Shown: positions 53,526 to 60,625 of the stretch, in pieces | How the letters are laid out: each line of letters opens with the position of its first letter | How positions within the stretch are numbered: position 1 is the first letter of the stretch | Origin: 40CM-2-70-7 sp035631315 | GTDB taxonomy: Bacteria > Gemmatimonadota > Gemmatimonadetes > Gemmatimonadales > GWC2-71-9 | Assembly: GCA_035631315.1 (NCBI GenBank) | Contig: DASQIZ010000013.1 | Location: forward strand, 1-64,000 | Direction of reading: 5' to 3' | DNA: 64,000 nucleotides | Made by a program: the position numbers and the translations under genes | Notes under the pieces: generated by a model | The model's input: only the letters and a program-made list of their open reading frames with translations | The model's database searches: none | Told to the model about the DNA's origin: nothing

Positions 53526-54272
53526 CCTCTCATGCGAGAACGAAAACGCCCAGCCGAAGTTCGTGTCGAAGGTCGCGAGGTCCGGCGGAGTCGTGATGCC
53601 GAGGCGCGAGAGAATCGTCTGGCCTGAAGCCTGGACCGTCGCCGTCCCGAAGCGCCGGTTCGCCCACTCGTGCCCCCCGAATACTCCCTCCGGACCCCCT
53701 GACGCCAGGTAACCCGTGACATCGAAGCGCGTGGTGGAGTCGCCGAGCGCGACGTTGGCTTCGACCTTGCCGTCCCCGGTTTCGATCACGAATAGCGCTC
53801 TCCGCTGCCCGCCGGCCGAATCCGCCTGGAGGATGACGGGGCCGGTGCTGGTCGCGAACCCGTAGAGCTTGAACATCTCGGTGACCGGGGCCGCCGCCGG
53901 GCCGTAGGCGAAGGGCGAAGAGCTCCAGCGAGTACCAGCCGGTCTGGTGGAGTCCTTGCGGGCTTCGATGCGGACGATCACGGCGCCGAGGGCGACGGGG
54001 CCCGTGTTCGTACCGTCGATAGTCGAGTGCGGACAGGTTGTCGCGAACAGGAGCACCAGCCCTTTGCCGTCGGGCCGTGGCGCCACGGTGCCGCGCGCAC
54101 CTACGATGGTCTGCAGCTTCGCGGCCTCCACCCACCACCCGACCGTCAGTCCAGCGCACGGCGCTGCCGTGTCGGTGACCCATTGGGCGGGCTTGCCCTG
54201 CGCGGCCAGGGATGTGGCCAAGGCAAGGAGCACGCTGATACCTGACCCCTGACCCCTGACACCGTTCATCAC
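53523..54272 (-). CDS. Secreted protein of unknown function
   Basis: 249 residues from GTG 54272 (ATG 54269 follows at once). Hydrophobic leader ISVLLALATSLAAQ suggests export. The mature part has repeated short beta-like segments (KGLVLLFATTCPHST, GAVIVRIEARKDSTR, GQRRALFVIETGDGK) and two Cys, but I recognise no family. Codon use and a short overlap with the phosphatase gene (GTGA) support a real gene and a two-gene unit with the PP2C phosphatase upstream. Three heptamer repeats lie over codons 4-10, between the start and the hydrophobic core; a start at GTG 54233 after the repeats is also possible. Confidence 0.7.
   Translation of the reverse strand: MMNGVRGQGSGISVLLALATSLAAQGKPAQWVTDTAAPCAGLTVGWWVEAAKLQTIVGARGTVAPRPDGKGLVLLFATTCPHSTIDGTNTGPVALGAVIVRIEARKDSTRPAGTRWSSSPFAYGPAAAPVTEMFKLYGFATSTGPVILQADSAGGQRRALFVIETGDGKVEANVALGDSTTRFDVTGYLASGGPEGVFGGHEWANRRFGTATVQASGQTILSRLGITTPPDLATFDTNFGWAFSFSHER
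54241..54261. repeat. Three tandem CCTGACC heptamers at the start of a secreted-protein gene
   Basis: CCTGACC at 54241 and 54248 and CCTGACA at 54255. On the coding strand the unit reads GGTCAGG and contains the Shine-Dalgarno-like AGGGG at each junction. It lies between the start codon and the signal-peptide core. Confidence 0.75.
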
Positions 54273-55123
54273 GAATCCCCCCGGGCGTACCCGACAATCA
54301 CCGTGACGTTATCCGTGCCGCCGCCGTCGAGCGCGTCCTGGATCAGTTGCTGGACGGTCTCTTTGGCGGTTTTCATCTCCTTCAATCGAGCGGCAATCTT
54401 TTCGTCCGGTACATGCTTGGTGAGTCCATCGCTGCACAGCAGCCAGACGTTGCCGCGCTCATTCCGTACCTCCGTGACGACCGGTGCGCTCTGCCCGCCG
54501 CCGATGGAGCTCGACAGAACATTGTTGAGCGGCGACCGCATCAGGTCGGTTTTCGTCAGCGCGCCCTGCTCATACAGCTCCTGGGCCATCGTTTGATCAC
54601 GCGAGATCTGAGTGAGCTGGCCGCGGCGATACAGGTAACAGCGGCTGTCCCCGACCTGGAGGATGTACACCCGGGGCCAGACGCCGATGAACAGCGTCAG
54701 GGTGGTGGCCATCCCCTTCAGATCCGGGTCCCGGTCCGCCGTCGCAACGACCTCGGCGTGGACGCGTTTGGCGCCCTCGTTCAGGTTCTCGAGAAACGAC
54801 TCGTCGGTGGTCTCCGCGGCGTAGTAGCACTGCGCGCTGTTCGTGACGTACTGCGTGATGGCGGAGAGCGCGAGCTGGCTCGCCGCCTCGCCGCGCGGCC
54901 CGCCACCCACCCCGTCGGCCACCATGGCGAGAAACGCCACGCGCTCGTCCGGAGGACCGACGTCCGCCGAGAGCGGGAGGCTGGTCTGCAGCACCTGCAT
55001 CTGTTTGCGGAGCGAGCCCAGCAGGAAGTGGTCCTGGTTGTTTTTCCGCACGAGGCCCTGATGCGTCATCCCGAAGACGTCGATTTCCTCGTCCGAGGGC
55101 TTCCGTTCCGGGGTGCTTGGCAT
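54269..55123 (-). CDS. PP2C-family Ser/Thr protein phosphatase
   Basis: 284 residues. The metal-binding acids are in KNNQDHFLLG, VADGVGGGPRGE, CSDGLT and GGTDNVTVIV, the standard PP2C (PPM) set. It removes phosphate from Ser/Thr residues in the cytoplasm with Mn or Mg and has no membrane segment. It is the natural counterpart of the two transmembrane kinases 13-17 kb away, although it is not co-transcribed with them. It shares a short overlap with the following secreted-protein gene and is divergent from the YpdA-like gene by 57 bases. Confidence 0.92.
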   Translation of the reverse strand: MPSTPERKPSDEEIDVFGMTHQGLVRKNNQDHFLLGSLRKQMQVLQTSLPLSADVGPPDERVAFLAMVADGVGGGPRGEAASQLALSAITQYVTNSAQCYYAAETTDESFLENLNEGAKRVHAEVVATADRDPDLKGMATTLTLFIGVWPRVYILQVGDSRCYLYRRGQLTQISRDQTMAQELYEQGALTKTDLMRSPLNNVLSSSIGGGQSAPVVTEVRNERGNVWLLCSDGLTKHVPDEKIAARLKEMKTAKETVQQLIQDALDGGGTDNVTVIVGYARGDS

Positions 55124-55180
55124 CGGGAAAATGTTGCTCGTCCCCCGCGACCCTCGCTAGAGCGGGTATAGATTCCTCGC

Positions 55181-56200
55181 ATGCCCTCCACGCCCCGCGA
55201 AAGTGTTCTCATTGTCGGCGCCGGACCCATCGGGCTGTCCTGTGCGATCTCCGCTACCCGCCGTGGTCTCCTGCCCCTGGTGATCGACGCGGGTGCCATC
55301 GCGGAGTCCATCGTTCGCTATCCGGTCGGGATGACCTTTTTCACGACCCCGGAGCGCCTGGAGATCGGCGGCCATCCCCTGGTGTGCGCGGGCCCCAAAG
55401 CCACACGTGAAGAAGCCCTCAAGTACTACCGCGGCGTCGTGCGGGTCGAAAAGCTCCGTGTGCGGACGGGGGCCAAGCTGCTCAAGGCCGCTCCGGCACC
55501 TCAGGGCATCGCATGCACCATCGCCGGCCGCCTCGGCGTCGAGACCATGGTCGCCGAGCGGGTCGTGCTCGCCACCGGATACTTCGATCACCCGAACCCC
55601 CTCGGCGTTCCCGGCGAGCTGCTGCCCCACGTGTCGCACTATTTCGACGAAGCGCACCGGTCCGCCGGCCTCGACGTCGTCGTGATCGGCGGCAAGAACT
55701 CGGCGGTCGAAACCGCGCTGCAGCTGTTCCGGGCCGGCGCGAAGGTGACGCTCGTCTACCACGGCGCATCCCTTCCCGCGAGCGTGAAGTACTGGCTCAA
55801 GCCCGATCTCGAGAATCGCATCAAGGCTGGCGAGATCGCGGCGCGGTTCGGCGCGGAGGTCGTGGAGATCACGGAACGCGACGTGATTCTCAGCGGGGGC
55901 GTGCGTGTTACGGCGGACCGCGTGTACGCGCTCACGGGATACCACCCGGATTTCGACCTGTTCTCGACGATCGGCATCGAGTTCGACTCAGCCAGCGGGC
56001 GTCCCAAGCTCAACCCCGAAACCCTCGAGACCACGGTCCCGGGGCTGTACCTCGCCGGATCGGTGACCGCGGGGAAGAAGATCTCGGAGGTCTTCATCGA
56101 GAATGGGCGGTTTGACGGGGAGAAGATCTTCGGGGATCCTGCCGCCCGGGTCAGCGCCGAGGAGAGCTATGCCAAGGTGAACCGACCAACCGGCGAGTAA
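55181..56200 (+). CDS. ypdA: YpdA-like (putative bacillithiol disulfide reductase) FAD/NAD(P) oxidoreductase
   Basis: 339 residues. FAD motif LIVGAGPIGLSCAI begins at residue 10, and a second nucleotide-binding motif VVVIGGKNSAVETAL lies near 168. The segment MTFFTTPERLEIGG and ALTGYHPDFDLF are typical of YpdA, which reduces oxidised bacillithiol with NADPH in Bacillota. There is no CxxC redox pair, which separates it from thioredoxin reductase. If the assignment holds, the organism probably uses bacillithiol or a related thiol. It is a single gene, divergent from the phosphatase and ending just before a strong hairpin. Confidence 0.85.
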   Translation: MPSTPRESVLIVGAGPIGLSCAISATRRGLLPLVIDAGAIAESIVRYPVGMTFFTTPERLEIGGHPLVCAGPKATREEALKYYRGVVRVEKLRVRTGAKLLKAAPAPQGIACTIAGRLGVETMVAERVVLATGYFDHPNPLGVPGELLPHVSHYFDEAHRSAGLDVVVIGGKNSAVETALQLFRAGAKVTLVYHGASLPASVKYWLKPDLENRIKAGEIAARFGAEVVEITERDVILSGGVRVTADRVYALTGYHPDFDLFSTIGIEFDSASGRPKLNPETLETTVPGLYLAGSVTAGKKISEVFIENGRFDGEKIFGDPAARVSAEESYAKVNRPTGE

Positions 56201-56205
56201 GTCTG

Positions 56206-56270
56206 AAGTGCGGAGTGCGGAGTGCGGAGTAGCCGCCCGAGGGTCGCTTCGCACTCCGCACTCCGCACTT
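56206..56270. terminator. Hairpin of heptanucleotide (GCGGAGT) repeats between convergent genes
   Basis: Bases 56206-56225 and 56251-56270 are perfect 20-base reverse complements made of GTGCGGA heptamers; the loop is 25 bases. It lies between the YpdA-like gene and the convergent DUF1080 gene. The hairpin could end transcription on both strands, though no T-run follows. The repeat unit is the same as at 50820-50847. Confidence 0.7.
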
Positions 56271-56273
56271 GGG

Positions 56274-57032
56274 TCACTCGCCTTCTTTCAGCTCCCTGAC
56301 CCAGATATTCCGGAACCGCACCGCGTTCTCGTGATCCTGCAGCGCGAGCGGCATGGCATCGGCGTGCGGCTGGTACTTGGCAACCGCGCCGTGCACCGTC
56401 CAGCCCGTGATGTCCGTGTTATCCTGCACCAGCACGCCATTGAAGAACACCGTCACCCGTGCGTCCTGAGTCACGTTGCCGCTGGCGTCGAAATGCGGAC
56501 GATGGAAGACGATGTCGTACGTCTGCCACTGGCCGGGGGGACGCGCCGGATTCACGAGGGGGGGCGTCTGGCCATACACGGCGCCGGCTTCACCATCGGC
56601 GTACGTGATGTTGTGGTAGATGTCGAGCACCTGAATCTCGTAGTGACTCATCAGGAACACGCCGGAATTGCCGCGCTCCTGCGAATCCCCGTGCGGCGGG
56701 GTCGGCGGCGACCATTCGATGTGGAGCTGAACATCCCCGAACGTGCGCGTGGTGTGAATCCCACCCTTGCCGGGCACGACCTGTATGTACCCGTTCTTCA
56801 CGATCCACTTCGCCGGGCCGGAGTCGTTGTCCGACGCCCAGCCCTTCAGATCTTTACCATCGAAGAGCACGATCGCGTCCGATGGTGGGGCCCCGGGAGC
56901 CGGCGCCGGACCGACCGCAATCACGGGCGGCTTCGGGCGATCCATCGAATTCGGCGGCCACTTCCCCTGAGCAGCGAGTGGCCAAGTGGCTAAGAGGCTA
57001 AGTGCGCCAAGTGAAAGGCACGCGCGAGTCAT
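56274..57032 (-). CDS. DUF1080 (3-keto-disaccharide hydrolase family) secreted protein
   Basis: 252 residues with a signal peptide (LSLGALSLLATWPLAAQ). The core is a LamG/concanavalin-like jelly roll with the DUF1080 marks LFDGKDLKGWASD, GDVQLHIEWSPP, GNSGVFLM and YEIQVLDI. Members have been shown to cleave 3-keto-glycosides and are named 3-keto-disaccharide hydrolases. Its start overlaps the stop of the Gfo/Idh/MocA gene by four bases (ATGA), so it is the last gene of a GMC large subunit, small subunit, Gfo/Idh/MocA and DUF1080 operon. Octamer repeats lie in the signal-peptide codons. Confidence 0.9.
   Translation of the reverse strand: MTRACLSLGALSLLATWPLAAQGKWPPNSMDRPKPPVIAVGPAPAPGAPPSDAIVLFDGKDLKGWASDNDSGPAKWIVKNGYIQVVPGKGGIHTTRTFGDVQLHIEWSPPTPPHGDSQERGNSGVFLMSHYEIQVLDIYHNITYADGEAGAVYGQTPPLVNPARPPGQWQTYDIVFHRPHFDASGNVTQDARVTVFFNGVLVQDNTDITGWTVHGAVAKYQPHADAMPLALQDHENAVRFRNIWVRELKEGE
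56973..57013. repeat. Octamer repeats (GCYAAGTG) in the signal-peptide codons of the DUF1080 gene
   Basis: AGCGAGTG, GCCAAGTG, GCTAAGAG and GCTAAGTG lie end to end at 56973-57004, and GCCAAGTG recurs at 57006-57013. They encode the hydrophobic core of the leader. A gain or loss of one unit would shift the frame. Confidence 0.65.
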
Positions 57033-58279
57033 GGCTTCCAGGTTCCTTTCGCGACCGCGGGGATAAACGAGGCGATCTCCTTCGGAGAGAAGTCCACGGT
57101 CCGGCCTTCCTCCGCACTGCGATACGCCGTCATCAGCATCTGCACCACCTCGAGCCCGTCATCGAACGTGAGCAGCGGCTCTTCCTTGCCGAGGAACACC
57201 CGCACGAAGTGGCGGTCCTCGGCCTCGTAGCCGTACGCCGCCGCCTCGCTCGCCACTACCGGCATTTGCCCCATCTCGGCGTTCTGCTTCTCGACCAGGT
57301 CCTCGCCACTCTTCCCCTTCACTTCCCGGCTGAAGAAGAGCTTGAGCCCCGAGTCGAGCGTGTTCCACGACATCGAATACTCGGGGCCCAGCAGCTCCGC
57401 CGAGAGTCGCAGGCCGGCGCCGACAAAGCTCCAGGACGTCGTCGCTTCGCCCAGCACCTTGTGGCCGTCGGAATCCTGGAACTCGATCATCACACTCGCG
57501 AAATCCTCGGCGGGAGCCTTCGCGTAGTCGACGTCCTTCCCCATGGTCTCCGAAAGCTTCTTCGAGTACTCAGGCCTGCTCCACTTGAGACTCGCGATGT
57601 GCCCCGTGATCCGCATGGGCTTTACGGAAGACGCCGGCGCACCAGGCGCCGTGAGGAGATGCCGGACGACGAGCGCTGAGTGGCACATCATATCGTTCAA
57701 CACGCCGCCACCTTGCAGCTTGCCCTGCCAGAACCACGGCATGTGCGGTCCCGAATGCTCCTCCGCGGCGCGGGCGAGGTAGGGCCGGCCGGTGAGCTTC
57801 GCGCCCCGCGCCCAGATCAGGTTCTTCCCGGTCTCGACCTGCGGCGAGAAACGCTGGTTCTCGAGGTATCCGTGCTTGAGCTTCGCGTTCTTGACCAGAT
57901 CCACAACCTTCTGCGCCTCCGCCACGTTGCGGGCGAGCGGCTTCTCGCAGGCCAGGCCCTTCAGCTCGCCCTTCCCGCCCGTCACCGCATGGACGATCTC
58001 CTCGACGTTCTCGATGCGCGCCTGATTGGGTCCACAGAGCCAGAGGGCATCGATGGCAGGATCGGCCACCATGTCGGCGATCGACGTGTACGGCTTGGCA
58101 TCCCCGACGTCGAGCTTCTTCGCGTACCTGGCCGCTTCGCCGGCGCGCGCGGCATTGGGACTCCAGACGCCGCGGATGTCGGCGTCGCGCACCGCCTGAA
58201 ATCCCAGCATGTGAAAACGGGCATTGAACCCGGAGCCGACGAACCCGATGCCCAGGCGACCCGGCCGTCGGTCGGTCAT
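57029..58279 (-). CDS. Gfo/Idh/MocA family oxidoreductase, cytoplasmic
   Basis: 416 residues from ATG 58279, which overlaps the stop of the small-subunit gene (ATGA). The Rossmann motif is IGFVGSGFNARFHM, and CEKPLARNVAEA carries the conserved EKP lysine. The C-terminal domain includes GGVLNDMMCHSALV with the His expected in the active site. There is no signal peptide, unlike the Tat-exported relative at 26845. In 3-keto-sugar pathways such enzymes interconvert glycosides and 3-keto forms with NAD(P). Here it could oxidise or reduce the same substrate family as the GMC pair. ATG 58279 is preferred over an open stretch 17 codons upstream within the neighbouring gene. Confidence 0.9.
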   Translation of the reverse strand: MTDRRPGRLGIGFVGSGFNARFHMLGFQAVRDADIRGVWSPNAARAGEAARYAKKLDVGDAKPYTSIADMVADPAIDALWLCGPNQARIENVEEIVHAVTGGKGELKGLACEKPLARNVAEAQKVVDLVKNAKLKHGYLENQRFSPQVETGKNLIWARGAKLTGRPYLARAAEEHSGPHMPWFWQGKLQGGGVLNDMMCHSALVVRHLLTAPGAPASSVKPMRITGHIASLKWSRPEYSKKLSETMGKDVDYAKAPAEDFASVMIEFQDSDGHKVLGEATTSWSFVGAGLRLSAELLGPEYSMSWNTLDSGLKLFFSREVKGKSGEDLVEKQNAEMGQMPVVASEAAAYGYEAEDRHFVRVFLGKEEPLLTFDDGLEVVQMLMTAYRSAEEGRTVDFSPKEIASFIPAVAKGTWKP

Positions 58280-58863
58280 GGATAGTGGACTCCCAGCTTG
58301 GCCAGTGCTTCCGGAGGACAGCCCTTCCATTCGGGCACGAAGGTGTTGCCGATGTACTTGAGGTCATGGACGCCCATCCGGCTCGAGTAGAACCCGGATG
58401 ACGTGAGATCCCGGAAGCTCGTGAAGAAAGCCGCCCCCTGCGTGTCCTCCGGCTTCACCTTCTTGGGCCACGCAATCCGGTCGAGGAGCCCCGTTTGATC
58501 GGCCGCCGAGCCGTCGACGAACGCCTTGCCGAAGGCCTCATGCGATGCGGTGTCGAGCCAGGCGAGCCCGCCCCGGACGGGGATGTCGAGTCCCTTGTCG
58601 TCCAGGCACATGAAATCCATGAACTCGGGCACTCCGGCCTGCGTGGCACTCCCGGATTGCTCGTCGGCCGGGATGATGAGGTCTACCAGCACCCGCACCG
58701 TCCGCCACTCATGCGCGGTGAAGAACTTCGGCTTGAACGGCGTCTGCTGGTCGAGCGTCTCCCGGGCGAGCGCGGCGGCCTCGCGCACTGATTCGGGAGC
58801 CCAGCGGAAGGCCATCGCCACCGGAGCCACCGCCAGAACTTTCGCCGCATCTCGGCGATTCAT
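58276..58863 (-). CDS. Tat-exported gluconate 2-dehydrogenase subunit 3-like small subunit
   Basis: 195 residues from ATG 58863. The leader NRRDAAKVLAVAPVAMAF is twin-arginine-like. The body has the family pattern FFTAHEWRTVRVLVDLIIPADEQSGSA and GVPEFMDFMCLDD. In FAD-dependent glucose and gluconate dehydrogenases, this small subunit carries the Tat signal and takes the signal-less catalytic subunit across the membrane as a hitchhiker. Only five bases separate it from the GMC gene. No cytochrome c subunit gene is in the operon, so the electron acceptor is unknown. Confidence 0.88.
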   Translation of the reverse strand: MNRRDAAKVLAVAPVAMAFRWAPESVREAAALARETLDQQTPFKPKFFTAHEWRTVRVLVDLIIPADEQSGSATQAGVPEFMDFMCLDDKGLDIPVRGGLAWLDTASHEAFGKAFVDGSAADQTGLLDRIAWPKKVKPEDTQGAAFFTSFRDLTSSGFYSSRMGVHDLKYIGNTFVPEWKGCPPEALAKLGVHYP

Positions 58864-58868
58864 GGCCA

Positions 58869-60554
58869 CTACAGGGCCCCTTTCTTCATCTGGTCCGCCA
58901 CGTACTCGGACGTGCGCAGCGAGAGGGCCAGGATGGTCCAGGTCGGATTCTTGTCGGCCTGGCTCACGAACGGCGCGCCATCCGCCACGAACAGGTTCCT
59001 CACGCCGTGCACCTGACAGTGCGAATCGACGACGGAGCTGCTGGGATCGTCCCCCATGCGCGCACCACCCAGCTCGTGGATGATGCTGCCGCCCGTGGAA
59101 AGCCCGTACCCCTGCTCTTTCGCCGGCATCGGATCGAACACCGTTCCGCCCATGGCATCCACCAGTGACCGGAAGGTCTCCTGCATGTGCTTGCTCTGGA
59201 GGTACTCGTGGTCGGTCCACTTCCAGTGAAAGCGGAGGACCGGAATCCCGTACTGGTCAACGGTGTTGGGATCGAGCTCGCAGTAGCTGTCCTCGTTCGG
59301 AATCATCTCGCCACGGCCCGAAAACCCGACGTACGCGCCATAGTACTTCCGGTAGTCGGCCTTCAGCTGCTTCCCGTACCCGCCGCCGCCCGGATAGGAC
59401 TCGATGCCGGTCAGGAGTCCGTTCATCGGCACCGAGGTGCCACCCCAGACCTCGATGTGATAGCCGCGAGGGAAATCGAGATTCTTGTTGTCGAGCCACC
59501 AGGGCATGTAGACGTGCATGCCGCCGACGCCGTCATGGTTATGCGGGACGTGGTCCTCCATCTTCGGGATATATCCCGAGACGTCCGTGCCTGTCGTGTC
59601 GGTCAGGTACTTCCCCACCTTTCCGCCCTGGTTGCCAAGCCCGCTGGGGAAGAGCGTCGAGCGGGAATTGAGGAGGAGGCGAGAAGTTTCGCACGCGCTC
59701 GCCGCCAGCACGACCGCCTTCGCCCGCACCTGCCGGTCGGTGCCGGTGGTCTTATCGATGTAGCTCACCCCCGTCGCGCGCCCATCCTTCCCCATCGTGA
59801 CCTCACGCACCATCGCGTGCGTCACCAGCGTCAGCTTGCCGGTGGTGAGCGCGGGAGCAATCAGCACGTTGGTGGACGAGAAGTTCGCGTTCACCGTGCA
59901 TCCCCGGCTGCACTGACCGCAGTAGTGACAATGCGCGCGGCCATTGATTGACTGCGTGAGAATCGACAACCGTGATGGAATGCACGTGACATGCAGCCGG
60001 TCGGCCGCATCCTTCACCATCAGCTCGTAGCAGCGAGGCTTGGGGGGCGGCAGAAACAGGCCATCAGGCTCGTTGGGGAGCCCTTCGCGGCTCCCGAACA
60101 CCCCCACCAGGCGATCGACCTGATCGTAGTACGGCGCGACGTCGTCGTAGGTGATGGGCCAGTCGTCACCCAGCCCGTCGAGAGATTTGTGCTTGAAGTC
60201 GTTCGGGCCGAAACGGAGCGAGATACGTCCCCAGTGATTGGTGCGGCCACCGACCATCCGCGCGCGCCACCAGGAGAACTTGCTCCCCGGAGCCACCGTG
60301 TAGGGCTCGCCGTCGATGTTCCAGCCGCCGATGCAGGCGTCGAATTCCCCGAAGGGCCGCTGATGGGTGCCGGCCCCGCGGCGGGGTGTCTCGTACGGCC
60401 ATTTCAGCATCGCCGAGTCTTTGGTGTTGTCCCAGGGAACGCCGGCTTCGAGCACGATGACGCGGGCACCGGCACGCGTCAGCGCGTACGCGGCCATCCC
60501 GCCTCCCGCTCCCGAGCCCACGATGCACACGTCGTACGGTTCGTCCCGCCGCAT
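58869..60554 (-). CDS. GMC-family FAD dehydrogenase with a CxxCxxCxxxC motif, probable glycoside 3-dehydrogenase large subunit
   Basis: 561 residues from ATG 60554, which has GAGGA about seven bases upstream; a TTG four codons earlier lies inside that Shine-Dalgarno. FAD motif: CIVGSGAGGGMAAYAL. C209, C212, C215 and C219 in HCHYCGQCSRGC follow a ferredoxin-like spacing, so an iron-sulphur cluster is possible. The C-terminal GMC block is present (IHELGGARMG, NPTWTILALSLRTSEY). With the Tat small subunit, Gfo/Idh/MocA and DUF1080 partners, oxidation of a glycoside at C3 is the best inference; other sugar dehydrogenase activity is possible. Confidence 0.88.
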   Translation of the reverse strand: MRRDEPYDVCIVGSGAGGGMAAYALTRAGARVIVLEAGVPWDNTKDSAMLKWPYETPRRGAGTHQRPFGEFDACIGGWNIDGEPYTVAPGSKFSWWRARMVGGRTNHWGRISLRFGPNDFKHKSLDGLGDDWPITYDDVAPYYDQVDRLVGVFGSREGLPNEPDGLFLPPPKPRCYELMVKDAADRLHVTCIPSRLSILTQSINGRAHCHYCGQCSRGCTVNANFSSTNVLIAPALTTGKLTLVTHAMVREVTMGKDGRATGVSYIDKTTGTDRQVRAKAVVLAASACETSRLLLNSRSTLFPSGLGNQGGKVGKYLTDTTGTDVSGYIPKMEDHVPHNHDGVGGMHVYMPWWLDNKNLDFPRGYHIEVWGGTSVPMNGLLTGIESYPGGGGYGKQLKADYRKYYGAYVGFSGRGEMIPNEDSYCELDPNTVDQYGIPVLRFHWKWTDHEYLQSKHMQETFRSLVDAMGGTVFDPMPAKEQGYGLSTGGSIIHELGGARMGDDPSSSVVDSHCQVHGVRNLFVADGAPFVSQADKNPTWTILALSLRTSEYVADQMKKGAL

Positions 60555-60625
60555 CCTGTTCCTCAAAGTGCGAGTTGACGCCCGAAGCTAGCGCGGAATC
60601 GGTGGAGGTGGCAACGTTCCCGCCC

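Noticed and set aside
53530..54297. 255-codon minus-strand frame overlapping the secreted unknown in another phase
   Set aside because: The 53523-54272 frame has a leader and a neat overlap with the phosphatase gene; this one is Arg/His/Gly-rich without structure.
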